Source: an uncultured Lachnospiraceae bacterium
GTDB taxonomy: Bacteria; Bacillota; Clostridia; Lachnospirales; Lachnospiraceae
NCBI GenBank assembly: GCA_910579275.1
Contig: CAJTTO010000058.1
Location: 1 to 21,730 of the forward strand
DNA length: 21,730 nt
Reading direction: 5' to 3'
Both the position numbers and the translations under genes were made by a program. Of this stretch, positions 14,220 to 21,677 are shown piece after piece. How positions within the stretch are numbered: position 1 is the first letter of the stretch; the number at the start of each line of letters is the position of its first letter. The notes below the pieces were generated by a model. It had not been told where the DNA came from and made no database searches. It saw only the letters and a list, made by a program, of their open reading frames with translations.

Positions 14220-15518
14220 ATGGCAAAAGGTTCTGTAAGAAAAAAAGGTAAAAAGTGGTACGCACGCTTCTATATCGAAGATGAAAGCGGCAGAAAAGTA
14301 CAGAAAGAGTTTGTGGGAACAGAAAGCAAGTCTGAAACAGAAGCCCTGCTCAGAAAAGCAATCGCTGACTATGAGGAAAAGAAATTCGTTGCGAAGTCTG
14401 AAAACATCACAGTTGGTATGCTGCTCGATCTGTGGGTGGAGGAAGAACTGAAACCCGGCAATCTCAGCAATGGTACGGTAATGTCCTATCAGGGAACGGT
14501 CAACCGTATCAAACAGTACCCGATAGGAAACCGAAAGCTGAAAACCGTAACCGCCGACCATTTACAGGCGTATATAGACTTTCTCAGCTTTGGCGGTACA
14601 AATCCTGACGGCACAACCGCAAAGGCACTCAGCAAAGGGTATCTCCGATTGTTTTCGGCTGTTTTACAAGGGGCGTTTCGTTTTGCGGTATTCCCAAAAA
14701 GGCTGATAACCTTTAACCCGATGCAGTATGTGGTATGGCGGGAAAAGAAAGAAGAATACGAACTGTTCTCGGACGAGGACGGAGAAACTGCTTCCACACC
14801 AACGCTCAGCTACGAACAGTATCAGAGGTTAGAGGACTTCCTGAAAAAGAAAAACAATCCTGCACTTCTTCCTATACAGATAGCCTATTATACAGGCTTG
14901 CGTATTGGAGAGGTCTGCGGTCTGACTTGGCAGGACATCAACCTTGAAGAACAATATTTGACAGTACGCCGCAGTATGCGTTACAACGGGGCAAGGCACA
15001 AAACAGAAATAGGGGCAACAAAGCGTAAAAAAATCCGCACCGTGGACTTTTGCGATACGCTTGCCGCAATCCTGAAAGCTGCAAAAGCAAAACAGCACAA
15101 AAACCGTTTCCGATACGGGGAACTGTACAGCCTTAATTACTATTTGGAGGTTAAAGAAAAAGACCGCACCTATTATGAGGTTTACAGTCTGCCGAGGTCG
15201 GAGGAAGTCCCAGAGGGGTACAAGGAATTATCCTTTGTCTGCCTTAGACCTGACGGGGCATTTGAAGCACCGAGTACGGTGGGGATTATGTGTAGGACAG
15301 CAAGAAAAAAGGTGGAGGGATTGGAGGATTTACACTTCCATATGCTCAGGCACACCTATACAAGCAATCTGCTTTCAAACGGTGCAGCACCTAAAGATGT
15401 GCAGGAACTTCTCGGACACGCTGATGTCAGTACCACAATGAACATTTACGCTCACGCTACAAGGGAAGCGAAGCGTACTTCCGCAAGACTGCTGGATAAG
15501 GTAATCGGCGAAGAATAA
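14220..15518 (+). CDS. int: Tyrosine recombinase (site-specific integrase)
   Basis: The start is set at ATG 14220, with AAAGGGG about 9 bases upstream, giving 432 residues; the in-frame ATG at 14175 lacks a site. The N-terminal arm-binding segment is MAKGSVRKKGKKWYARFYIEDESGRK, the SAM-like core-binding domain lies at ~65-170, and the catalytic domain at ~200-425. Catalytic residues can be seen: Arg in YYTGLRIGEVCGLTW, HxxR in HFHMLRHTYTSNLL, His in LLGHADVSTT, and the nucleophile Tyr in MNIYAH. This is a full-length Tn916-Int-type enzyme. It would integrate and excise the element at the TAAACAAGAATTT repeats, assisted by the xis-like protein. It lies at the right end next to its att site, as usual. 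Confidence 0.93.
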   Translation: MAKGSVRKKGKKWYARFYIEDESGRKVQKEFVGTESKSETEALLRKAIADYEEKKFVAKSENITVGMLLDLWVEEELKPGNLSNGTVMSYQGTVNRIKQYPIGNRKLKTVTADHLQAYIDFLSFGGTNPDGTTAKALSKGYLRLFSAVLQGAFRFAVFPKRLITFNPMQYVVWREKKEEYELFSDEDGETASTPTLSYEQYQRLEDFLKKKNNPALLPIQIAYYTGLRIGEVCGLTWQDINLEEQYLTVRRSMRYNGARHKTEIGATKRKKIRTVDFCDTLAAILKAAKAKQHKNRFRYGELYSLNYYLEVKEKDRTYYEVYSLPRSEEVPEGYKELSFVCLRPDGAFEAPSTVGIMCRTARKKVEGLEDLHFHMLRHTYTSNLLSNGAAPKDVQELLGHADVSTTMNIYAHATREAKRTSARLLDKVIGEE

Positions 15519-16089
15519 AAAATTTCCCTTGTTTCGGCTCATAAGGGCAAAAACAAGGGAAAATACATAAGGTTTGAACATTTAATAGGCGATATGCCTT
15601 GAAAATAGAGGGTTTATAGAGGATTAAATAGATAAACAAGAATTTAACGAGCTGACCGTTCTCCTCCATCTCGGCACGGAGTCCCTCGGCATCGTAGCGG
15701 TTTATCTGGCTGTTCCCATTTGCCATCTTCACCTCTGCGGTACGCTCGAAACCATCATAGGTATACGTTGCACTGCCGTCGCTCAACAGGTTTCCGCTCC
15801 TGTCATAGCTGTAATAACTCCTCTCCCCGATATAACTTGCCACAGCGTCTGGGTTGTTGCTAACTGCGGGGGACTTTTTCAGTTTCGGCGTCACCCCATC
15901 CAGTTCATACGCCTTCCTGTTCAGTTCCTTGATACGGTTGCAATTATCATGACAGTATGTCTCCATAATAATGCTGTCCACAGTACGCCTTTCGCGTGTC
16001 AGGCGGTTTCCTGCCTTGTCGTAACCGAATTTCTCCGAAAGCAGTCCCCCCGCGCTGGGATATGACACTTCCACAAGCTGGTTATTCAC
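15457..16089 (-). CDS. Rhs fragment D: 5' half of the rhs gene split by the mobilizable element
   Basis: The minus-strand frame of 210 codons begins at NNQLVEVSYPSAGGLLSEKF and follows the conserved core through INRYDAEGLRAEMEENGQLVKFLF. It then leaves Rhs at the attachment repeat (15633-15645) and runs ~180 bases into mobile-element DNA, ending antisense within int. The Rhs continuation is at 9052-8180 on the far side of the element, with NERKEVIAEETDGE following KFLF in the same frame. Separated from toxin and immunity, this half cannot act as a toxin. It has no ribosome binding site, and the sequence just upstream (16090-16312) is degenerate, so even after excision the restored gene would lack a proper N-terminus. 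Confidence 0.75.
   Translation of the reverse strand: MNNQLVEVSYPSAGGLLSEKFGYDKAGNRLTRERRTVDSIIMETYCHDNCNRIKELNRKAYELDGVTPKLKKSPAVSNNPDAVASYIGERSYYSYDRSGNLLSDGSATYTYDGFERTAEVKMANGNSQINRYDAEGLRAEMEENGQLVKFLFIYLILYKPSIFKAYRLLNVQTLCIFPCFCPYEPKQGKFFILRRLPYPAVLRKYASLPL
15523..15562. terminator. Perfect 12-bp hairpin after int (terminator and/or end structure)
   Basis: TTTCCCTTGTTT (15523-15534) and AAACAAGGGAAA (15551-15562) are exact inverted copies around a 16-base loop, five bases past the int stop. No long T-run follows, so termination would be modest. The loop and right arm contain subterminal repeat 2, so it may instead be an integrase-binding site. Confidence 0.5.
15541..15559 (+). repeat. 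Subterminal direct repeat 2, right copy
   Basis: ATAAGGGCAAAAACAAGGG matches the left copy at 9201-9219 with one mismatch; see the left copy for the likely role. Confidence 0.5.
15596..15616 (+). repeat. Subterminal direct repeat 1, right copy
   Basis: The stretch begins GCCTTGAAAATAGAGGG and matches 9115-9135 with two mismatches. It is 17 bases from the right core repeat, compared with 63 bases at the left end, so the two ends are arranged asymmetrically. Confidence 0.5.
15633..15645 (+). repeat. Right attachment repeat (attR core) of the mobilizable element
   Basis: TAAACAAGAATTT is an exact copy of 9040-9052. Rhs sequence resumes immediately to the right (AACGAGCTGACCGTTCTCC). Confidence 0.8.
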
Positions 16090-16322
16090 GTCATACCTTC
16101 TTGGTCAGATCCCGCCTTGCGTGATGTTACCGGAAAGGTCGTAAGTGTAGGCGAGCAGTATCCTGCCGCTTGCCTGTTTTTCCCCAGCCACCCATTGTCA
16201 TAATAGGTGTACCTATACTGCATTCCACTGCCTGTCGTGGTGCCGCCATTGCAGTCCATCGCGGAGGTTATATTTCTGGTTATAGGCATACTGTTCCTGC
16301 GTTCCATCCACATTAAACCCAT
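16090..16322 (-). pseudogene. Degenerate Rhs upstream remnant of unit D
   Basis: Several pieces of the Rhs core are recognisable in different frames: DGTQEQYAYNQ near 16300-16270; GMQYRYTYYDNGW near 16225-16190; and a GKNRQAAGYCSPTL stretch that corresponds to KEKQASGRTLLAYAYDLSGN after a frameshift. Compared with units B, G and H, large internal blocks are missing between these pieces, and again between the last piece and NNQLVEV at 16089. The longest frame here (16086-16322, 78 codons) is therefore a mosaic of frames and not a gene. Homology fades at about 16312. Confidence 0.7.
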
Positions 16323-16371
16323 TAAAACATAGCTTTTAAAAAACTTTTCATTCCGTCTTTACCGACTTACT

Positions 16372-16701
16372 TTAAAATATCTTCACCATACTACATTTAA
16401 AAGAAAGAACAGATATGGCATCATCAAATAATATAAATTTGATAACCCCATTATTATATGACATCTCTAAAATTGTATCATAATCAATATCTGTCTCCTT
16501 TTTTTCACCATCCCATATATAATTTTCAACCGAATTGAACTCTAAAAAAATCTCTTTAAGTTCATTATCACTCTCTTTATATCCCTTTTGTTTCCACATA
16601 CACAAATCAATTTTCATTTTTATATTATTTTTTTCGTGAATCAATTCGATGACATTACTATCATGAAAATCAAACTCATTAATCAAATCTTTTATCTGCA
16701 T
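16372..16701 (-). CDS. Putative immunity protein for the unit B Rhs toxin
   Basis: This 109-residue soluble protein has an ATG (16699-16701) that overlaps the rhs stop by one base (TAATG), and GGAGGAGG lies within the toxin's last codons; translation is coupled. The N-terminus IKDLINEFDFHDSNVIELIH followed by strands (IKMKIDLCMWKQKGY, LKEIFLEFNSVENY, VIKFILFDDAISVLSF) resembles a small family of DUF/immunity-like proteins with an FHDS motif, but I cannot name it with certainty. Its position behind the B toxin tip is the basis for the immunity call. It is AT-rich compared with the rhs core. Confidence 0.7.
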   Translation of the reverse strand: MQIKDLINEFDFHDSNVIELIHEKNNIKMKIDLCMWKQKGYKESDNELKEIFLEFNSVENYIWDGEKKETDIDYDTILEMSYNNGVIKFILFDDAISVLSFKCSMVKIF

Positions 16702-19700
16702 TAATTTCCTCCTCCAATTACAATATGTGAAGCCTTGGATCCCTTTCCTACAGTGTTCCCATTTATATCAAAGTAAAAATCAACCTTTTTATTAGTGTAA
16801 TTTTTATTATAAATATGATAATGATCTACTGCTTCAAATCCGGAAGCCCCAGCTACACCTTTATCAAATCGTATTCGCATACCAGTTTTCGGATTATACA
16901 GTTCTTTGGATAATGTATTTATAGCCATTCTTGGATCCGTTACATCTTGCCAACCATTAGCCAACAATTGTTGAGGTGTCATTAATTTTAACTTTTGTAT
17001 TTGACTTTTTAGATTACCACTTTCATTCCCATACAGATTCCCCTGATTCACTGCATCATGCCCACTCGGGTCTCTATATAATACCGGATTATTTCTACAG
17101 TACTCATACAGATTGAGCCCATCCCCATAATAGGTATCTTCCTGCGTGAATCGTCCAATGACCGGATTATAGAACCTCGCCCTTAGATAGTACTGGCTGG
17201 TCACCGGGTCATACTGCTCCCCGTTGAACCGGAAGCGGTTATGGACATCCTCATGGCTTATGACACTTTCACCAAATGCATCATAACAGTAGTAATTACG
17301 TATTCTTCTGTCATTTACCGTATCTGTAAGGATAAGCCGCACACTTCCCTGATTGTCTGATACGTAGTGGTAGTAGGTTCTTGCACTTTCGCTGTCCGAA
17401 CTGATGATTCCCAAACCGCGGACATATCGTATTACCTCATTATCAGTTTCCTCCGCAATGACTTCCTTTTCCTCGTTATACAGGAATTTAACGAGCTGAC
17501 CGTTCTCCTCCATCTCGGCACGGAGTCCCTCGGCGTCATAGCGGTTTATCTGCGTACCTCCGTCTGCCATCTTCACCTCTGCGGCACGCCCGAAACCATC
17601 ATAGGTATACGTTGCATTTCCGTCACTCAACAGGTTCCCACTCCTGTCATAGCCGTAATAACTCGTCTCCCCGATATAGCTTGCCACTGCGTCGGGGTTG
17701 TTGCTAACTGCGGGGGACTTTTTCAGTTTCGGTGTCACCCCATCCGGCTCATACGTCCTCCTGTTCAGTTCCTTGATCCTGTTACAGTTATCATGACGGT
17801 ATGTCGCCATAATAATACTGTCCACTGTACGCCTTTCGCGTGTCAGGCGGTTTCCTGCCTTGTCGTAACCGAATTTCTCCGAGAGCAGTCCCCCCGCGCC
17901 GGGATACGAAACTTCCACGAGCTGGTTATTCGCGTCATAGGCGTACCTTGTCGTCCCCTCGAGGTTCCTTTTCTCCACCATGTTGCCGTTGTGGTCATAC
18001 GCGGGGTACTCCTCCCACACGAGCTTCCTGCCCTGCGCGGTCATGTCGACGGTCTTCATGTGGGTCAGGTTTTTGTCGGCGTCGTAGCGGAAGTCTGTCC
18101 GGATGGTGTCCGCGATTGTCCGCGATTCCACCCTGCCGTCGCCGTGGTAGGTATATGCTGCAAGCACCCTTCCGTTGTCCGTGACGGACTTCAGCCTGCC
18201 GCAGCGGTCATATCCATAGCATGTCTCCTTCCCGGTCAGGTCGCGCCTTGAGACAACATTTCCGGAGAGGTCGTAGGCATATGCGAGCAGCGTCCTGCCG
18301 CTTGCCTGTTTTTCCTTCAGCCGTCCGTTGTCGTAATAGGTGTACCTGTACTGCATCCCGCCGCCTGTCGCGGTGATGAGCCTGCCCATGGCGTCATACT
18401 CCCATGATTCTCGCAGGCGCTCCGCCGGGTTCTCGTGCAGGGTGGGGCTTCCGTACATGTTGTAACGGTACAGCTGTCTCCTGCCGTCGCGGTCGCGGTG
18501 CTCGCAGAGGCGTCCCTCCATGTCGTAGAGGAAAAGCTCCTGCGCGCCTGACGCGTCCTTCCTTTCGCATAGCAGGTTCATGCTGTTGTATCTGTATGTC
18601 GTGGTGTTTCCGCTGCCGTCCGTCGCGGCGGTGATGTTCCCGGCATGGTCATAGGCGTAGTGTTCCTCCGTGCCGTCCGGGCGGGTCAGTGTGACCACGT
18701 TGCCCCAGCTGTCGTTCCCATATGTGGTTCGGTTCCCATTCCCGTCCGTTATGGCAGTAAGGTTCCCCATGGCGTCATACTCGTACTGCTGCGTGCTTCC
18801 CCCATCTGTCACGGCGTGTGTCCTGCGCCCGGAAAAATCATGGGTAAACGTTACGCCCCCGGTGCCGTCCCCCTCGCGCTCCGTCTCGCCGAAGGCATTG
18901 TACTTCCGGAAGGATTCCACGGTGCCCTCGGGCGTCCGCGTCTGCGTGTTCCTGCCATGGATATCATAGGTGTACCGCCAGCCCGCCGCGCCTTCACCGT
19001 ATGCGGCATATTCCTGCGGCGGTATGTAGCGTGTCATCCGTCCGTCCCTGTCATAGGCACGCAAATCCCTGCCCCCCATGCTGTCCGCGGTGGAAACAAG
19101 CCTGTCCATCAGGTCATAGGAATGTGTGGTGGCATAGCCGTTGTCAGCCGTCACGCGAATAATGTTCCCATCCACATCGTACTGGTATTTCGTGGTATTG
19201 CGGATGGCGCCGCCCTTTTCCCTGTGCGTCTCCGCCGTGAGCCTGTCCATGCTGTCGTACTCCCGCAGGATTTCATTCCCGAGCGGCGTGGTGATGCGCG
19301 TGGGGTTGCCGTTTTTGTCGTATTCAATGCGTGTCGTCGCGTATTTCCTGCCGCACCCCTTTTCGTCGGCGGACTCCGTAATCCGGATGGACCGCCCTGC
19401 CGGCGAGTATTCGCGCCCCTTCTCCTTCCATGTGTTACCGTCAATTTTTATCCGCTCGAGGGTCTGCCTGCCGCAGGCGTCATACCGGTATTCCGCACAT
19501 GCCCCGGTGGAGTCGCCCACGCCCGTAAGCCGCCCTGCGGCATCATACGTATAATTTATGGTATGGACGCGCCCCTTCCGGCTTTCCGCGTCCTGGTAGT
19601 CGAGGTACCTCTTTTCCTCCGTGCAGCGCGCCATTTTGTCATAGGCGTAGGTGGTGAGGCGGTAGCGCACGCTGCCGTCCCGGATGTCCGTGGGTATCCT

Positions 19701-20399
19701 TACGGAGGTGACGTTCCCTGTCAGGTCATATGTATACACCGTCCCGACGCGGTCATCGTCACTGTCCGCCGTCAGGCAGCCCTTTGCCGTGATGTCCTTT
19801 ATAAGGTTTCCGGCAGGGTCATACACGTACCTGTGCTCTGTGGCGCCGTCGGGGCCTGTGACGGACACCAGCCTGTCCCTGCTGTCGTACCCATAACTGT
19901 AGCCCGCCCCGCCGTCGGTCTTTTCGTCATACTGCTCGGGGAGGATGCGCATGGTGACGTTCCCGCACGCGTCATGCTTTTCCCGCAGGACGCCGCCGTC
20001 GGCATAAATGGTCTTCACGCGGTTAAAGTCCGCGTCATACTCGTAGCGCGTGCCCTGTGCGCCCGTGGCGTTCTGCACCGGGGTTCTCTCGGAGAGCAGC
20101 CTGCCCGTGTAGTCGTGCGTGCAGGTGTACAGCCCGCCGTCGGCATGGCGGATGCTTTTCACGTTCCGCCATGCGTCGTAGGCGTACTGCGTCCCCTCCC
20201 CGCTGTCCCGCGCGCCGTCGTACTGTTCGGGGCGGATTTCCCTTATGAGGTTCGCCATGCCGTCATAGACGTAGCGCGTGGTGCCGCCGTCGGCGTCCGT
20301 CACGGATATCCTGTTGCCGAGGGCGTTGTGGCAGTAGCGCGTGGTGCCGCCGCAGGGGTCGTGCATGGCGGTAACCAATAATGCATTAAAATTAACCAT
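16701..20399 (-). CDS. Large Rhs/YD-repeat protein B with unassigned toxin tip
   Basis: At 1232 residues this is the longest Rhs module in the window. YD repeats start at about residue 9 (VTAMHDPCGGTTRYCHNALG) and run to ~1080; the RHS core closes with FTQEDTYYGDGLNLYEYCRNNPVLYRDPSGHDAVNQGNLYG. YD shells wrap around their toxin tip. There is no signal peptide, and no ribosome binding site precedes the ATG at 20397-20399, so the secretion and attachment N-terminus is missing and this too is a displaced module. The final ~108 residues are the toxin: TPQQLLANGWQDVTDPRMAI, LYNPKTGMRIRFDKGVAGAS, GFEAVDHYHIYNKN, FYFDINGN, KASHIVIGGGN. The His pair in DHYHIY and the late SHIV His are candidate active-site residues; the tail type is familiar in Firmicute Rhs proteins, but its activity is unassigned. 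Confidence 0.9.
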   Translation of the reverse strand: MVNFNALLVTAMHDPCGGTTRYCHNALGNRISVTDADGGTTRYVYDGMANLIREIRPEQYDGARDSGEGTQYAYDAWRNVKSIRHADGGLYTCTHDYTGRLLSERTPVQNATGAQGTRYEYDADFNRVKTIYADGGVLREKHDACGNVTMRILPEQYDEKTDGGAGYSYGYDSRDRLVSVTGPDGATEHRYVYDPAGNLIKDITAKGCLTADSDDDRVGTVYTYDLTGNVTSVRIPTDIRDGSVRYRLTTYAYDKMARCTEEKRYLDYQDAESRKGRVHTINYTYDAAGRLTGVGDSTGACAEYRYDACGRQTLERIKIDGNTWKEKGREYSPAGRSIRITESADEKGCGRKYATTRIEYDKNGNPTRITTPLGNEILREYDSMDRLTAETHREKGGAIRNTTKYQYDVDGNIIRVTADNGYATTHSYDLMDRLVSTADSMGGRDLRAYDRDGRMTRYIPPQEYAAYGEGAAGWRYTYDIHGRNTQTRTPEGTVESFRKYNAFGETEREGDGTGGVTFTHDFSGRRTHAVTDGGSTQQYEYDAMGNLTAITDGNGNRTTYGNDSWGNVVTLTRPDGTEEHYAYDHAGNITAATDGSGNTTTYRYNSMNLLCERKDASGAQELFLYDMEGRLCEHRDRDGRRQLYRYNMYGSPTLHENPAERLRESWEYDAMGRLITATGGGMQYRYTYYDNGRLKEKQASGRTLLAYAYDLSGNVVSRRDLTGKETCYGYDRCGRLKSVTDNGRVLAAYTYHGDGRVESRTIADTIRTDFRYDADKNLTHMKTVDMTAQGRKLVWEEYPAYDHNGNMVEKRNLEGTTRYAYDANNQLVEVSYPGAGGLLSEKFGYDKAGNRLTRERRTVDSIIMATYRHDNCNRIKELNRRTYEPDGVTPKLKKSPAVSNNPDAVASYIGETSYYGYDRSGNLLSDGNATYTYDGFGRAAEVKMADGGTQINRYDAEGLRAEMEENGQLVKFLYNEEKEVIAEETDNEVIRYVRGLGIISSDSESARTYYHYVSDNQGSVRLILTDTVNDRRIRNYYCYDAFGESVISHEDVHNRFRFNGEQYDPVTSQYYLRARFYNPVIGRFTQEDTYYGDGLNLYEYCRNNPVLYRDPSGHDAVNQGNLYGNESGNLKSQIQKLKLMTPQQLLANGWQDVTDPRMAINTLSKELYNPKTGMRIRFDKGVAGASGFEAVDHYHIYNKNYTNKKVDFYFDINGNTVGKGSKASHIVIGGGN
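18007..18632. repeat. Rhs core block identical to 5278-5903
   Basis: This is the partner copy in unit B of the block described for unit G. It encodes the repeats from about TTTYRYNSMNLLCERKD to the KLVWEEYPAYD region. Confidence 0.85.
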
Positions 20400-20408
20400 T
20401 GAGAAGTT

Positions 20409-20816
20409 TTAAATCGTGAATCTTTTATAATATTCATCATTTTTATATGACTGTTCAATCTGATAAAACAAGTCGACATCCATCTCTTCTGACCAGACAT
20501 CAAATCCAATATATGGCGATGTGCGATACTGGATGCAAATGTTATACTCCTCAATTCGAAATTCTCTCTGTTTCCCTATCTTTTTTAAACTGATATGCAA
20601 ATCTTTTCTTAATTGATATTCATTACCCTCAAAATATAGTTTTGGTCCTTTTTCTGATTCAAATAATGCAAAAAATGTTCTTTCATCTTTAAAATAGAAA
20701 CCTCTAAACTCTACAGATTCAGCATATTTTTTATAAAAACTTTTTTCTCCTGTCTCTAAATTCAACATACAAAACTCATAAATCTCAATATTGCTCATCC
20801 AAATAAATTTATCCAT
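20409..20816 (-). CDS. Putative immunity protein for the unit A Rhs toxin (paralogue of the unit E immunity protein)
   Basis: This 135-residue protein has its ATG at 20814-20816, just after the toxin's TGA; the AGGAGG site lies in the toxin's last codons. It is a paralogue of the protein at 7768-8178. The shared N-terminal skeleton SNIEIYE.CMLN...GEK and FYFKDE.TFFA...GP..Y is only partly conserved, whereas the last ~48 residues (IEEYNICIQYRTSPYIGFDV onward) are identical. There are no membrane segments. The family is not recognised; immunity is inferred from position and from its co-variation with the toxin tail. Confidence 0.72.
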   Translation of the reverse strand: MDKFIWMSNIEIYEFCMLNLETGEKSFYKKYAESVEFRGFYFKDERTFFALFESEKGPKLYFEGNEYQLRKDLHISLKKIGKQREFRIEEYNICIQYRTSPYIGFDVWSEEMDVDLFYQIEQSYKNDEYYKRFTI

Positions 20817-20817
20817 T

Positions 20818-21677
20818 TCATTGCCTCCTTAGCCATTCCTCAAATCCAACTAAAAGAGTATCCACATCAGAATTAGGTCTTGAAGAAGAATTAATTATTT
20901 CCATATCACTTTTTTTCTTCATTTTACGCATATATTCATAAGTTGGTCCCAATTTATCTTCATATCTTCCCATATTTATTTCATAGATATAGTCTCTAAG
21001 TGGTTGTGGTGTTGCATTCTTATATTTTATCCCCAAGTCTCTTCTCGCTTGATTCAATGTCCGAGCTACTTGCTCCTCCGACATTCCACTCGCAAGTAAT
21101 CTCTCCCCATATGCTTTTAAGCCTGCAACCTCATTTTCATATGCTTGTCTTAAAGGATTGTTTTTAAATCCGTCACCTTTTAGGTTGTCTATTATACTCT
21201 TTATTTCTGCTTCAGAGTATTTACCATTTTTATACAAATTCCCCTGATTCACCGCATCATGCCCACTTGGATCCCTATAAAGCACAGGATTATTCCTACA
21301 GTACTCATAAAGGTTCAGTCCATCCCCATAGTATGTATCTTCCTGCGTGAATCTACCAATTATCGGGTTATAGAACCTCGCCCTTAGATAGTACTGGCTT
21401 GTCACTGGGTCATACTGCTCCCCATTGAACCGGAAGCGGTTATGGATGTCCTCATGGCTTATGACACTTTCACCAAACGCATCATAGCAGTAGTAATTAC
21501 GTATCTTTCTGTCATTTGCCGTATCTGTAAGGATAAGCCGCACACTTCCCTGATTGTCTGATACGTAATGGTAGTAGGTTCTTGCACTCTCACTGTCGGA
21601 ACTGATGATTCCAAGTCCACGGATGTATCATATTGCGTCATCGTCTGTCTCCTCTGCCACCACCTCCTTTCCCTCAT
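20818..21677 (-). pseudogene. Rhs tip module A with toxin matching unit E; in-frame stop near its 5' end
   Basis: Rhs sequence starts at about 21678 (NEGKEVVAEETDD). In the Rhs frame a TGA at 21628-21630 replaces the Arg of VIRYIRG. Translation downstream of it could begin only at internal codons such as the ATG at 21541-21543 (MRLILTDTANDRKIRNYYCY), which has no ribosome binding site; that frame gives 241 residues to 20818. After NPVLYRDPSGHDAVNQGNLYK comes the same toxin type as unit E (SEAEIKSIIDNLKGDGF, ARRDLGIKYKNATPQPLRDY, FEEWLRRQ), but with a changed stretch RYEDKLGPTYEYMRKMKKKSDM. The toxin and its immunity gene are intact in sequence; expression of the toxin is doubtful. Right of 21678 the DNA is not Rhs. 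Confidence 0.75.
20962..21249. repeat. Toxin/core-junction block identical to 8324-8611
   Basis: This is the unit A partner of the block described in unit E. Confidence 0.85.

Larger units (their letters stand above)
9040..15645. mobile_element. Integrative mobilizable element, ~6.6 kb, inserted in an rhs gene
   Basis: The element is bounded by the 13-bp direct repeat TAAACAAGAATTT (9040-9052 and 15633-15645). It contains a tyrosine integrase, an excisionase-like protein, an XRE-family regulator, a MobA/MobL relaxase with a hairpin-rich upstream region, TnpV, and a cargo operon (TetR, CPBP protease, KTR protein). There are no type IV secretion genes, so it can only move between cells with help from a co-resident conjugative element. 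Other units carry the unbroken sequence (for example around 2410-2440), and joining the flanks through one repeat copy gives that sequence. Related short repeats near both ends (9115-9135/15596-15616; 9199-9219/15539-15559) look like integrase arm sites. Confidence 0.85.

Noticed and set aside
21459..21677. Minus-strand 72-codon frame at the right edge
   Set aside because: It is the core read in the wrong frame; the Rhs frame is recognisable beside it and is interrupted by a TGA.
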